Shown: positions 53,811 to 64,000 of the stretch, in pieces | Position numbering within the stretch: the stretch's first letter is position 1 | Layout: each line of letters opens with the position of its first letter | Assembly: GCF_000527175.1 (NCBI RefSeq) | Contig: NZ_AZUR01000001.1 | Location: 1,646,001-1,710,000 of the forward strand | Source: Pseudogulbenkiania sp. MAI-1 | Lineage (GTDB): Bacteria; Pseudomonadota; Gammaproteobacteria; Burkholderiales; Chromobacteriaceae | Direction: 5' to 3' | DNA: 64,000 nt | Notes under the pieces: model-generated | Database searches by the model: none | What the model was told of the DNA's origin: nothing | What the model saw: only the letters and a program-made list of their open reading frames with translations | Made by a program: the position numbers and the translations under genes

Positions 53811-55898
53811 TCAGTGTGCCTGCTGGTCGGCCTGGATGGCGGTCAGTGCGATGGTATAGACGATGTCGTCGACTAGCGCGCCGCGCGACAGGTCGTTCAC
53901 CGGCTTGCGCAGGCCCTGCAGCATCGGGCCGACGCTGACCACGTTGGCCGAACGCTGCACCGCCTTGTAGGTGGTGTTGCCGGTGTTGAGTTCAGGGAAC
54001 ACGAATACCGTGGCGCGGCCGGCCACCGGGCTGTCCGGCGCTTTCTGCCGGCCGACGCTCTCCACCGAGGCGGCGTCGTACTGCATAGGGCCGTCGATGA
54101 TCAGGTCCGGGCGCTTCTCGCGCGCGAGGCGGGTAGCTTCGCGCACCTTCTCCACGTCGCTGCCACTGCCGGACGAGCCGGTGGAGTAGGAAATCATCGC
54201 CACCCGTGGCGGGATGCCGAAGGCGGCGGCGGAGTCGGCCGACTGGATGGCGATGTCGGCCAGCTCGTCGGCGCTCGGGTCCGGGTTCACCGCGCAGTCG
54301 CCGTAGACCAGCACCTGCTCCGGCATCAGCATGAAGAACACCGACGACACCAGTTTCGCCTCGGGCGCGGTCTTGATTAGCTGCAGCGCCGGGCGGATGG
54401 TGTTGGCGGTGGTGTGCACCGCGCCCGACACCAGGCCGTCCACCTCGTCCAGTGCCAGCATCATGGTGCCCAGCACCACGTTGTCCTCCAGCTGCTGCTC
54501 GGCCATCGGCGCGTTGAGGCCCTTGCTCTTGCGCAGTTCGACCATCGGCGCCACGTAGCGGCCGCGCACCTCGTTCGGGTCCATGATCTCGATGTCGGCC
54601 GGCAGCGTGATGCCTTGCGCCTCGGCCACCTGCTCGATCTCGGCGCGGCTGCCGATCAGCACGCAATGCGCTATGCGCTTCTCGTGGCAGATGGCGGCGG
54701 CCTTGATGGTGCGCGGCTCGTTGCCTTCCGGCAGTACGATGCGTTTGTTGGCCTGGCGCGCCTTCTCCATCAGCTGGAAGCGGAACGCCGGCGGCGGCAG
54801 GCGGTGCTCGCGCGGTGCGCCGACGCGGTTGCGCAGCGCCTTGGCGTCGAGATGCTCGGCGACGAAGCCGATCACCTGCTCCATGCGCTCCAGATCGTCG
54901 GCCGGCACCTGCAGGCTCATATTGGTCAGGAGGCTGGTGGTCTCCAGCGTATTCGACTCCGAGGCCAGCACCGGCAGGCCGCTGGTGAAGGCCTGGTGGC
55001 ACAGCTGTTGGATGCGCGGATCGGGCAGCGCGTCGCAGGTCAGCAGCAAGCCGGCCAGCGGCACGCCGTTCATGCTCGCCATGGCGGTGGCCAGCACGAT
55101 GTCCTCGCGGTCGCCCGGCGTCACGATCAGCGCGCCCGGCTTCAACAGATGCACGATGTTGGGTACGGTGCGTGCGGTGATCACCGTGCTGCGCACGCGA
55201 CGCCGGGTCATCTGACCGGCATGCAGCAGGCGTGCCTGGAGGTAATTGGCCACGTCCAGCGTGCGCGGGGCCAAGAGCTCCGGCTCGAGCGGAATCGCTC
55301 CCAGGAGCGGCAGCCGATTGTGCTGCAAAGCCTGGCTCGACTCGAGGATTTCCAGCGCGATCTGGGCGGTGTCATGCTGCTTCGGCACCCGGTTGAGGAT
55401 GTAGCCGGCGATTTTGCCGTGGTCTCCGCCGAAGGCCTGGATGCTGATCTCCAACTGCTCGGCGATCTCGTGACTGGCGAGCTTGTCGGCCGCGCCGACC
55501 AGCACGGTCTGTGCCTGCAGGTTACGGGCGATCCGGGTGTTGAGGAAGGTGGAGTAGGGGTGCTTCTGATCCGGCACCAAGCCCTCCACGATCAGCACGT
55601 CCACGTTTCGTGCCGCCTGCTGGTACAGGCTGACCACTTCCTCCATCAACTGGTCGACCTGACCCTGGCTCAGAAAATGTTCCACCCGCTCCATCGTCAG
55701 CGGCTCGGGTGAGGACAGGCGGCAGATGGCTCGAGCGAAATGAGTGGAACGCTCCGGCTCGTTGTGGCCGGCGCCCTGGGCGATCGGCTTGACGAAGCCG
55801 ACGCGCAAGCCTGCCTGCTCCAGCGCGCGGATCATGCCCAGTGCCACCGAGGTCAGGCCGGCATCGAAGCCCAGCGGGGCCAGAAAAAACGTCTGCAT
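53811..55898 (-). CDS. pta: Phosphate acetyltransferase
   Basis: Converts acetyl-CoA and phosphate to acetyl phosphate; 695 residues, the long proteobacterial form. The N-terminal P-loop-like/CobQ region (FLAPLGFDAGLTSVALGMIR), a central DRTGG domain (VITPGDREDIVLAT) and the C-terminal catalytic domain (QRSANVVSVGPMLQGLRKPV, ISYSTGSSGSG) are all present. It follows ackA by 24 bases on the minus strand, forming the ackA-pta overflow/acetate pathway. The ribosome binding site is weak. Confidence 0.95.
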   Translation of the reverse strand: MQTFFLAPLGFDAGLTSVALGMIRALEQAGLRVGFVKPIAQGAGHNEPERSTHFARAICRLSSPEPLTMERVEHFLSQGQVDQLMEEVVSLYQQAARNVDVLIVEGLVPDQKHPYSTFLNTRIARNLQAQTVLVGAADKLASHEIAEQLEISIQAFGGDHGKIAGYILNRVPKQHDTAQIALEILESSQALQHNRLPLLGAIPLEPELLAPRTLDVANYLQARLLHAGQMTRRRVRSTVITARTVPNIVHLLKPGALIVTPGDREDIVLATAMASMNGVPLAGLLLTCDALPDPRIQQLCHQAFTSGLPVLASESNTLETTSLLTNMSLQVPADDLERMEQVIGFVAEHLDAKALRNRVGAPREHRLPPPAFRFQLMEKARQANKRIVLPEGNEPRTIKAAAICHEKRIAHCVLIGSRAEIEQVAEAQGITLPADIEIMDPNEVRGRYVAPMVELRKSKGLNAPMAEQQLEDNVVLGTMMLALDEVDGLVSGAVHTTANTIRPALQLIKTAPEAKLVSSVFFMLMPEQVLVYGDCAVNPDPSADELADIAIQSADSAAAFGIPPRVAMISYSTGSSGSGSDVEKVREATRLAREKRPDLIIDGPMQYDAASVESVGRQKAPDSPVAGRATVFVFPELNTGNTTYKAVQRSANVVSVGPMLQGLRKPVNDLSRGALVDDIVYTIALTAIQADQQAH

Positions 55899-55922
55899 AG
55901 TGTGTTTGTCCGAGTCAGGAGG

Positions 55923-57116
55923 TTAGCGGGCCTGTTCCACCAGCGCGGCAGTATCGAGTGCGATCATCAGCTCTTCGTTGGTGTTGATCACCAGTGCCGG
56001 GACCGAACCGTCCGTGGTGATGCAGCCGGCCTGACCGCGGATGCAGCGCTGGTTGGCGTCGGCGTCCAGTTGCAGGCCGAGGAAACCCAGCAGCTTGATC
56101 ACGCGCTCGCGCAGGTAGGACGAGTTCTCGCCGATGCCGCCGGTGAACAGCACGGCATCGAGCCGGCCCAGCGCCACCGTCAGCGCGGCGATCTGCTTGG
56201 CCAAGCGGTAGCTGAACACCTCCAGCGCCAGGATGGCGGACGGATTGCCGGCCTGCGCCGCGTCTTCCAGTTCGCGGCAATCGCTCGACAGCTCCGACAA
56301 GCCCAACAAGCCGCTTTGCTTGTTCAAGAGTTCGGTGACACCGTTCACATCGAGCTTTAGCGCCCCGGCCAGGTAGCCGAACAGGCCCGGGTCGATGTCG
56401 CCCGAGCGGGTACCCATCACCAGCCCCTCGAGCGGGGTCAGGCCCATCGTGGTGTCCATGCCCTGGCCGCCCAGGATGGCAGCGGCTGAGGCGCCGTTGC
56501 CAAGATGGGCGCAGACGAAAGCGGTGTCCTCGAGCGGCTTGCCCAGCATGCGGGCAGCCTCGCCGCTGACGAAGCGGTAGCTGGTGCCGTGGAAGCCGTA
56601 GCGGCGCACGCCATGCTCGCGGTACAGCGCCATCGGCACCGCGTACAGGTAGGCGCGCTCCGGCATGCTCTGGTGGAAGGCGGTATCGAACACCGCCACC
56701 TGCGGCAGGCCGGGGAAGCTCTCCAGGGCAGTGTGGATGCCCAGCAGGTTGGCCGGGTTGTGCAGCGGGGCGAGGCGGGCGCAATCCTCGATCGCGGCGA
56801 TCACCTCGTCATCGATGCGGGTCGATGCCTTGAAGCGCTCACCACCGTGCACCACGCGATGGCCGATGGCGCGCACGCTGTCGAACAGCCCCAGCTCCTG
56901 CAACTGGCCGAGGATGGCATGCATCGCCGCGGCGTGCGTGCCGGCCGCCAAGGTCTGCACTGCTTTCCCGCCCTGATACTTGAATGTGATCTGTGCATCG
57001 GCGAGCCCCAGCTTCTCGGCCAGCCCGGTCAGGCTGGTGTGCTGGGTGACGGTATCGATGAGGGCAAATTTCAGCGAGGAGCTGCCGCAGTTGATGACGA
57101 GAATGCTCGAACTCAT
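55923..57116 (-). CDS. ackA: Acetate kinase
   Basis: Reversibly phosphorylates acetate with ATP; about 397 residues. Active-site motifs are in order: INCGSSSLKFAL, the HRVVHGG region, VFDTAFHQSMP, GFHGTSYRFV, HLGNGASA and MGTRSGDIDP. ATG at 57116 gives the standard MSSSILVINCGSSSLK start; the frame extends upstream but without family resemblance. It leads the ackA-pta operon. About 600 bases of non-coding DNA lie upstream; no clear promoter was picked out. Confidence 0.95.
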   Translation of the reverse strand: MSSSILVINCGSSSLKFALIDTVTQHTSLTGLAEKLGLADAQITFKYQGGKAVQTLAAGTHAAAMHAILGQLQELGLFDSVRAIGHRVVHGGERFKASTRIDDEVIAAIEDCARLAPLHNPANLLGIHTALESFPGLPQVAVFDTAFHQSMPERAYLYAVPMALYREHGVRRYGFHGTSYRFVSGEAARMLGKPLEDTAFVCAHLGNGASAAAILGGQGMDTTMGLTPLEGLVMGTRSGDIDPGLFGYLAGALKLDVNGVTELLNKQSGLLGLSELSSDCRELEDAAQAGNPSAILALEVFSYRLAKQIAALTVALGRLDAVLFTGGIGENSSYLRERVIKLLGFLGLQLDADANQRCIRGQAGCITTDGSVPALVINTNEELMIALDTAALVEQAR

Positions 57117-57589
57117 AGGCTTAAATCTTGAAAATAGCGGGTGAATGATAAAAAACTCGTTTCCCGTGTCGTTTTGACAAACAGCAAGGCAAGCGGCGGG
57201 CACTTTTGCCGCCGCCGCGCGGGGACCGGCCGGTGTGTGAGATGGTCTTCGCGGGCCGTGGGGCCAGGAGGTTCGTGCAGGCAACATCTGTCGCTGTCTG
57301 CCAAATAACCGTCGTGGTTTTCCGGCTTGTCTCCGAGGGCCATCAGGTGTCGGAAACCGGGTGAAACCGAGGTGCGGCAGTGTCGGCCTGGCTTTGCCAA
57401 GCTGTGTCAAATTGTGTGCGGCGCGGACTATAGCACAAAACATCACGTAGCTCTAATGTTGCGTTGCATCAATATGGCAAGCCACTGATTCTAAGTGGGA
57501 AAAAAGCCAAAAATCACTTTTTTAGGGGAGGTGCGGGGGATTTACCGGCAAAACCGGTTGTCTCAGTCTCGGGGCAAGGCAAAAAAAGC
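57117..57589. other. Intergenic region between ackA and the Rieske gene
   Basis: About 470 bases without a gene. It has an AT-rich centre (57425-57535). Visible elements are an imperfect FNR-like box, TTGCG-TTGC-ATCAA, at 57459-57472, a small dyad ACCGG-CAAAA-CCGGT at 57543-57557, and AAAAAAG paired with CTTTTTT around 57500-57523. None is certain. No conserved small protein or RNA was recognised. Confidence 0.4.
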
Positions 57590-57618
57590 TTGCCGGGGGT
57601 CGGGAATGGGGGCACAAT
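57590..57618 (+). promoter_or_regulatory. Sigma-70 promoter upstream of the Rieske gene
   Basis: TTGCCG (57590-57595) and CACAAT (57613-57618) are spaced by 17 bases. Transcription would begin near 57625, right before the hairpin at 57628. Confidence 0.5.
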
Positions 57619-57627
57619 CCCGGCCTC

Positions 57628-57656
57628 GGACCCGGCAGGGTCCTTTGTGTTTTTTT
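57628..57656 (+). terminator. Terminator-like hairpin in the leader of the Rieske gene
   Basis: GGACCC-GGCA-GGGTCC followed by TTTGTGTTTTTTT looks like an intrinsic terminator, yet it lies between the predicted promoter (57590-57618) and the gene it should serve, about 80 bases before the start codon. It could attenuate the gene or produce only a very short transcript. Confidence 0.6.
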
Positions 57657-57735
57657 GAATCTGTTCCGTAAACTCGTCTTCTTAACAGCGAGATTCGGCT
57701 GGTCTTATATCTTCTTCCACGGAGGTGTGGGAATA

Positions 57736-58845
57736 ATGTCTGATCTGGCTTCACCGCAGCTGCTTCAAGCGTCTGCCGCCCAGCTACCCGTTTATACCTA
57801 TTTCGATCCGGCGTTCTACGAGCTCGAGCAGAAGCTGCTGTTCGCCGACGCCCCCCAGTACTATGGTCACGAGCTGATGGTGCCCAACGAGGGCGACTAC
57901 CAGACCCTGGCCTGGATGGATCACGGCAAGATGCTCAAACGCGTCGACGGCGAAGTCCGCCTGATCTCCAACGTCTGCCGCCACCGCCAGGCCACCATCT
58001 ACGAGGGCCGTGGCAACGGCAACCATATCGTCTGCAACCTGCACGGCTGGACCTACGACAAGGGTGGCACCCTGGTCGGGGCGCCGCATTTCCCGCAGAC
58101 GCCGTGCCTGAACCTGGGGCAGACCGCGCTTACCAGCTGGAACGGCCTGCTGTTCGATGCCCGGCGCGACGTCGCCGCCGACCTCGCCAAACTCGCCGTC
58201 GCCAAGCACCTGAGCTTCGAGGGCTACGCCTTCCACAGCGCGCACGTCACCGAATACGACTTCAACTGGAAGACCTTCATCGAGGTCTACTCCGAGGACT
58301 ACCACGTCGACCCGTTCCACCCGGGGCTCGGCCACTTCGTCGACTGCGGCGATCTGAAGTGGGAGTGGGGCGATCAGTACCACGTGCAGACGGTGGGCGT
58401 GAAGAACAAGCTCGCCCGTCCCGGCTCCAAGGTCTACGGCGCCTGGCACGACGAAGTGCTGCGCCGCTTCGCCGACCGGCAGCCGGAGTTCGGCGCCATC
58501 TGGCTGACCTACTACCCGAACATCATGATCGAGTGGTACCCGCATGTGCTGGTGGCCAGCGTGGCCATTCCGCGCGGCCCGGAAAAGTGCACGGTGATCA
58601 CCGAGTTCTATTACCCGGAAGAGGTAGTGTGGTTCGAGCCGGAGTTCATCGAGGCCGAGCAGGCGGCATACTTCGAAACCGCCAAGGAGGACGATGAGAT
58701 CTGTTATCGCATGCACCAGGGGCGCAAGGCCTTGTGGCTGCGCGGCGAAAGCGAAGTCGGCCCCTACCAGTCGCCGACCGAAGACGGCATGCAGCACTTC
58801 CACGAGTTCTACCGCCGCCTGATGGGCGAGCACCTGGCTGGCTAA
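57736..58845 (+). CDS. Rieske aromatic ring-hydroxylating oxygenase alpha-type protein
   Basis: Oxygenase-type protein of about 369 residues. The Rieske [2Fe-2S] ligands are Cys81-x-His83-x16-Cys100-x2-His103 (CRHRQATIYEG to CNLHGW). The catalytic mononuclear iron site is EDYHVDPFHPG, with an Asp near KEDDEIC. The C-terminal SRPBCC domain is complete. GGAGG lies 10 bases before ATG at 57736; an earlier in-frame Met at 57655 falls within the terminator hairpin and is rejected. No ferredoxin reductase or beta subunit is nearby, so it must borrow an electron supply. Substrate unknown; carnitine- or choline-monooxygenase-like enzymes have this size. Confidence 0.88.
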   Translation: MSDLASPQLLQASAAQLPVYTYFDPAFYELEQKLLFADAPQYYGHELMVPNEGDYQTLAWMDHGKMLKRVDGEVRLISNVCRHRQATIYEGRGNGNHIVCNLHGWTYDKGGTLVGAPHFPQTPCLNLGQTALTSWNGLLFDARRDVAADLAKLAVAKHLSFEGYAFHSAHVTEYDFNWKTFIEVYSEDYHVDPFHPGLGHFVDCGDLKWEWGDQYHVQTVGVKNKLARPGSKVYGAWHDEVLRRFADRQPEFGAIWLTYYPNIMIEWYPHVLVASVAIPRGPEKCTVITEFYYPEEVVWFEPEFIEAEQAAYFETAKEDDEICYRMHQGRKALWLRGESEVGPYQSPTEDGMQHFHEFYRRLMGEHLAG

Positions 58846-58871
58846 ACCGGGTGATTCGGTGCACAATGGCG

Positions 58872-58897
58872 AGGCGCGGGTTTCCGCGCCTTTTTGT
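58872..58897 (+). terminator. Terminator after the Rieske gene
   Basis: AGGCGCGG-GTTT-CCGCGCCT, an 8-base-pair stem, followed by TTTTGTTT: a compact strong intrinsic terminator 27 bases after the stop. Confidence 0.88.
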
Positions 58898-58912
58898 TTA
58901 TCCGGCCCGGTA

Positions 58913-59443
58913 ATGCCTGCTATTTCCCGTTTCCTTGCGCTATTTTCGCTGCTGTTCGCCCTCTCGGCCCAGGCCGCCGGCTATATCGACCCGCTCGATC
59001 GGCTGAGCTTCACGGTGCCGTCCGGCTGGAAGGTCCGCTCCTCCCGCGTCGACGGCGTGCGCACCCTGCGCGTCGTGCCGCCCAAGGCCGACGAACGCGA
59101 GCGCGCGGCGATCAGCGTGGAGATACGCAAACGCCGCCTGCGGCGCGGCGAAACGCTGGAGTCGCTGGCGGAGCGTTTCCGCAAGGCCGATGGTGATCGC
59201 GAACCGGCCAGCCTGGTGCGGCTGGCACCGACGGCGGGGCGGTTGACGGTGGCGTACCGCGAAGGGCAGTTCGTTTCCGACAGCCTGTGGATCATGCGCC
59301 GCAATCTGCAAGTGTTCCTGTTGACCGGCCGGCGCGACGTGATCGAGGCGCGCTGTGCCGCCAACGCCTCCGAATACGCGACCTACCGCCGCTCGCTGGA
59401 ATCGGTCTGCCTGTCGCTGGTCGTGCTGAAAGGTCGCTCGTGA
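58913..59443 (+). CDS. Secreted hypothetical protein
   Basis: A 176-residue protein with a signal peptide (MPAISRFLALFSLLFALSAQ, cleavage near AQA). The mature part (YIDPLDRLSFTVPSGWKVRS, then a basic, Arg-rich middle and SLWIMRRNLQVFLLTGRRDV) resembles small periplasmic PsbP/DUF1795-like proteins in pattern, but I do not recognise a family with confidence. The start at 58913 begins the signal peptide; an upstream open frame lies in the terminator. The stop overlaps the EamA gene start (GTGA), implying coupling. Confidence 0.72.
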   Translation: MPAISRFLALFSLLFALSAQAAGYIDPLDRLSFTVPSGWKVRSSRVDGVRTLRVVPPKADERERAAISVEIRKRRLRRGETLESLAERFRKADGDREPASLVRLAPTAGRLTVAYREGQFVSDSLWIMRRNLQVFLLTGRRDVIEARCAANASEYATYRRSLESVCLSLVVLKGRS

Positions 59444-60324
59444 ACCGGGTCGCGTACTGGGAGTCGGGCAGGCAGCGGCTGCGCAGCGGTCGGCTGGGTG
59501 CCGGTTGGATGGTGGTAGCCGCCTTCTTCTTTGCGCTGATGAGCGTGTTCGTCAAAGTCGGCGGGCGCTCTTTCGGTGCCATCGAGCTGCTGTTCTACCG
59601 CACGTTGTTCGGCGCACTGCTGCTGGGCGGGGTGATGGTGCTGCGCCGGCGCAATCCGTTGACGCCCAACTGGCGCGGCCATCTCCAGCGCAGCCTGATC
59701 GGCTACCTGTCGATGGGGCTGTTGTTCTATGCACTGACTCACTTGCCGCTGGCCACCGCCATCACGCTCAACTACACCTCCTCGCTGTTTTTCACACTGA
59801 TCTGCCTGGTGAGGCTGAAAGAGCCGCTGACGCGAACCGGGGTGTTGGGGCTGACGGTCGGCTTCGGCGGTATCCTGCTGCTGCTTCGGCCCTCCATGAG
59901 CAGTGACATGTGGTTCGCTGCCGCCATGGGGCTGGCCTCAGGGGCCAGCGCCGGGCTGGCGGTGTTCCAGGTGCGTGAACTGGGGCGGATGGGCGAGGCG
60001 CCATGGCGCACCGTCTTCTGGTTCTTCACCATCGCCTCGCTGTTCGGGGCATTGCTGCTGGCGCTGGGGCCAGGCTTCACGCCGTTGACCGGCACCACGG
60101 TCTGGCCCTTGCTGGGCATAGGCCTGACCGGCATGTGCGGCCAGCTGGCGATGACCCGCGCCTACAAGGAAGGCAGCAAGTTTCTGGTCGCCAGCTTCGC
60201 CTACCTGACCGTGGCCTTCTCCGCACTGTTGGGGGTGCTGCTGTGGGGAGATGTCTTGCCCTTCGAGGCGCTGGCCGGCATCTTCCTGATTGTTTTTGCA
60301 GGCGTGCTGGCGGCACGCCGCTGA
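59440..60324 (+). CDS. EamA/DMT-family transporter (tandem copy 1)
   Basis: Inner-membrane transporter of about 294 residues with two EamA repeats and ten helices: GAGWMVVAAFFFALMSVFVK at the start of repeat 1 and LPLATAITLNYTSSLFFTLI at its end; GQLAMTRAYKEGSKFLVASF in repeat 2. The GTG start at 59440 has AAAGG 6 bases before it and overlaps the upstream stop. It is followed 18 bases later by a close paralogue sharing the LP-L-TA-TLNYTS motif, so the pair arose by tandem duplication. Substrate unknown (RhaT/YdcZ-like exporters move amino acids or sugars). Confidence 0.87.
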   Translation: MNRVAYWESGRQRLRSGRLGAGWMVVAAFFFALMSVFVKVGGRSFGAIELLFYRTLFGALLLGGVMVLRRRNPLTPNWRGHLQRSLIGYLSMGLLFYALTHLPLATAITLNYTSSLFFTLICLVRLKEPLTRTGVLGLTVGFGGILLLLRPSMSSDMWFAAAMGLASGASAGLAVFQVRELGRMGEAPWRTVFWFFTIASLFGALLLALGPGFTPLTGTTVWPLLGIGLTGMCGQLAMTRAYKEGSKFLVASFAYLTVAFSALLGVLLWGDVLPFEALAGIFLIVFAGVLAARR

Positions 60325-60342
60325 CGCGTTATCTCTCGCATC

Positions 60343-61236
60343 ATGATGAAACCCTCCGAGCGGCCGAAGACCGCCCCCTCCGATGCAGCAACACCATCCC
60401 GCTGGCGCTTGGGTTCGGCGTGGATGGTGGTCGCCGCGCTGTTTTTCGGCCTGATGGGGCTGTTCGTCAAGCTGGGCGCACGCCATTTCTCGTCGACCGA
60501 GTTGGTGTTCTGGCGCACCGCCTTCGGCACGCTGACGCTGGGTGTGGCGGCCTGCTGGCGCCGTGAGCACTTCCTCACGCCGCACCTGCGCTACCACGTG
60601 CAGCGCGGGCTGATTGGCTACACCTCTCTGCTGCTGTACTTCTACGCTATCGCCCATCTGCCGCTATCCACCGCCGTCACGCTCAACTACACCTCGCCGC
60701 TGTTTCTTGCCCTGCTGTCGGTGATCGTGTTGCGCGAGCGCCTCTCTGCCCGCGCCTTGGCCGGCCTGACACTGGGTTTCGTCGGGGTCGTGCTGTTGCT
60801 GCGGCCCACCCTGAGCGGCGAGCGCTGGGAGGCCGGGCTGCTCGGCCTCGGTTCGGGCCTGCTAGCCGGCTGGTCCTATCTGCATGTGCGCGAACTCGGC
60901 CGGTTGGGCGAGCCGGAATGGCGCGTGGTGTTCTACTTCGCACTGATCTCCACCGTCGGCGGTGCCATCCTGATGCAGTTCGATCGCTGGCATGCCGTCA
61001 CCGCCAGCAATGTCTGGCTGCTGCTGGGGCTCGGCGTCACCGCCACCGTGGCGCAACTGGCAATGACCCGGGCTTACAAGGTCGGGCGTAAACTGGTGGC
61101 GGCCAATCTTTCCTACCTCACCGTGGTGTTTTCCACGCTTTTGGGCGTGCTGGTGTGGCAAGATGTTCTGACGCTGGCTAGTGTCATGGCAATGACGTTG
61201 ATCGTGATCAGCGGCATCCTCGCCAGTCGCCGCTAG
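60343..61236 (+). CDS. EamA/DMT-family transporter (tandem copy 2)
   Basis: Paralogue of the preceding gene, 297 residues and ten helices. Matching blocks are GSAWMVVAALFFGLMGLFVK, HLPLSTAVTLNYTSPLFLAL and QLAMTRAYKVGRKLVAANLS. Its N-terminal tail (MMKPSERPKTAPSDAATPSR) is longer and polar. No clear ribosome binding site precedes the start, and a second Met follows at once. Probably cotranscribed with copy 1; function in export of small metabolites inferred only from family. Confidence 0.85.
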   Translation: MMKPSERPKTAPSDAATPSRWRLGSAWMVVAALFFGLMGLFVKLGARHFSSTELVFWRTAFGTLTLGVAACWRREHFLTPHLRYHVQRGLIGYTSLLLYFYAIAHLPLSTAVTLNYTSPLFLALLSVIVLRERLSARALAGLTLGFVGVVLLLRPTLSGERWEAGLLGLGSGLLAGWSYLHVRELGRLGEPEWRVVFYFALISTVGGAILMQFDRWHAVTASNVWLLLGLGVTATVAQLAMTRAYKVGRKLVAANLSYLTVVFSTLLGVLVWQDVLTLASVMAMTLIVISGILASRR

Positions 61237-61272
61237 AATGACACTATGTCCCCTCACCAAAGGAGCAAAGGC

Positions 61273-61629
61273 ATGATCTCCATTCGCGAGCAGGATTATG
61301 GCCTCGATGTGGCCTTGTTCAACGAATTCACGCTGGAAGATTTCAAGCTGTTCGAGGTGGCGCTGATGAAGCGCATCACCGAACACGGCAAGCCCGACAT
61401 CTTCCTGGACCTGTCTGAGCTGAAGGACTTCACCATCGATATGGCAATCGAGGAACTGCGCTTCGTGCGCGCGCACGACAATGAAATGGGACGCGTCGCC
61501 ATCGTCGTCGAAGACGTCTGGATCAAGCTCGCGGCCCATATCGCCGGCCTGTTGTCACACACACGGGTGCAGTACTTCGAGTCGGCCGAAGAGGCCCAGG
61601 CTTGGCTGGCGGGGCCGGTCGCCGCTTGA
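61273..61629 (+). CDS. SpoIIAA-like (STAS-related) protein
   Basis: A 118-residue cytosolic protein with the SpoIIAA-like/STAS fold: GLDVALFNEFTLEDFKLFEV, FLDLSELKDFTI and the C-terminal RVQYFESAEEAQAWL, typical of PF11964-type proteins. The consensus end F-x-A-x2-A-x-W is complete. ATG at 61273 is preceded by AGGAG at 7 bases, which decides against an earlier in-frame codon at 61246. Members bind small lipids or CRAL-TRIO-type ligands, but the role is unknown. Confidence 0.82.
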   Translation: MISIREQDYGLDVALFNEFTLEDFKLFEVALMKRITEHGKPDIFLDLSELKDFTIDMAIEELRFVRAHDNEMGRVAIVVEDVWIKLAAHIAGLLSHTRVQYFESAEEAQAWLAGPVAA

Positions 61630-61653
61630 TTTTGCGGGCAGACGGGCTACAGT
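61626..61653 (+). promoter_or_regulatory. Sigma-70 promoter of tex
   Basis: TTGATT (61626-61631) and TACAGT (61648-61653) are 16 bases apart, overlapping the end of the SpoIIAA-like gene, with a start expected near 61660 and a leader of about 28 bases. Confidence 0.45.
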
Positions 61654-61687
61654 ATCGGCTTTTTTCCCGACGACAAGAACAAAGCCG

Positions 61688-63991
<2,304 letters not shown>

Positions 63992-64000
63992 TGTTGCGGT

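Noticed and set aside
57459..57472. FNR/ANR box before ackA and the Rieske gene
   Set aside because: Only one half-site is correct (TTGCG-TTGC-ATCAA) and it lies far from both genes; listed only as a possibility.
57655..57735. Upstream start for the Rieske protein
   Set aside because: It would overlap the terminator-like hairpin, adds hydrophobic residues not seen in the family, and the GGAGG site serves the ATG at 57736.

Overview
The window is a stretch of bacterial chromosome with high GC (about 65% by eye) and dense, mostly housekeeping gene content. The block rpoE-rseA-rseB-mucD-glutaredoxin-lepA-lepB-DUF4845-rnc-era-recO-pdxJ-acpS-nagZ, the propionate operon with acnD/prpF, the sulfate operon ending in cysB, and several c-di-GMP and chemotaxis genes together suggest a free-living betaproteobacterium, probably of the order Neisseriales (Chromobacteriaceae-like). 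This is inferred from gene order and protein style, not from a database search. I see no rRNA, tRNA, CRISPR array, prophage or insertion sequence.

Layout. 1-6.7 kb: the 3' part of speA, then a dicarboxylate/acidic amino acid symporter followed by a DctB/DctD (AauS/AauR)-type two-component system; a -24/-12 promoter and an upstream palindrome before the symporter complete the circuit. 6.8-10.4 kb: homocysteine S-methyltransferase, a decayed kdpE fragment and a Cache-domain chemoreceptor. 10.5-13.5 kb: a possible Fe-S uracil-DNA glycosylase, an EamA exporter, an ABM-domain protein, a small acidic protein and a DEDDh exonuclease. 13.5-17.8 kb: a PhnD-like binding protein overlapping a HAMP-PAS-GGDEF-EAL enzyme, and a second peptide deformylase. 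18-25.9 kb: the leftward 2-methylcitrate operon prpB-prpC-acnD-prpF-prpD with a promoter and candidate operator.

26.2-38.4 kb: a rightward run starting at an apparently sigma-E-dependent promoter. It covers envelope stress (rpoE, rseAB, mucD), then translation and secretion (lepA, lepB), RNA and DNA maintenance (rnc, era, recO), PLP synthesis (pdxJ), ACP activation (acpS) and cell-wall recycling (nagZ). Many of these genes overlap by 1-20 bases. 38.5-46.5 kb: two tandem HD-GYP-like proteins that have both lost the HD dyad, the helicase hrpA, a possible LysR remnant and an isolated PLC-like phosphodiesterase under an AT-rich upstream region. 46.8-52 kb: the sulfate uptake system sbp-cysT-cysW-cysA-cysB, leftward, with candidate regulatory dyads. 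52-57.1 kb: a membrane chemoreceptor without HAMP, then ackA-pta. 57.1-64 kb: an orphan Rieske oxygenase preceded by a promoter and immediate hairpin, a secreted hypothetical protein, two tandem EamA transporters, a SpoIIAA-like protein and tex.

The most intriguing non-coding signal is a near-identical 18-base element, AGGCYGGCCGAAGCGGGA and a shorter form of it, lying in hairpins at the 3' ends of speA, dctD and prpD. It could be a terminator-associated repeat or a DNA-uptake-type word. A REP-like palindrome sits between acnD and prpF.
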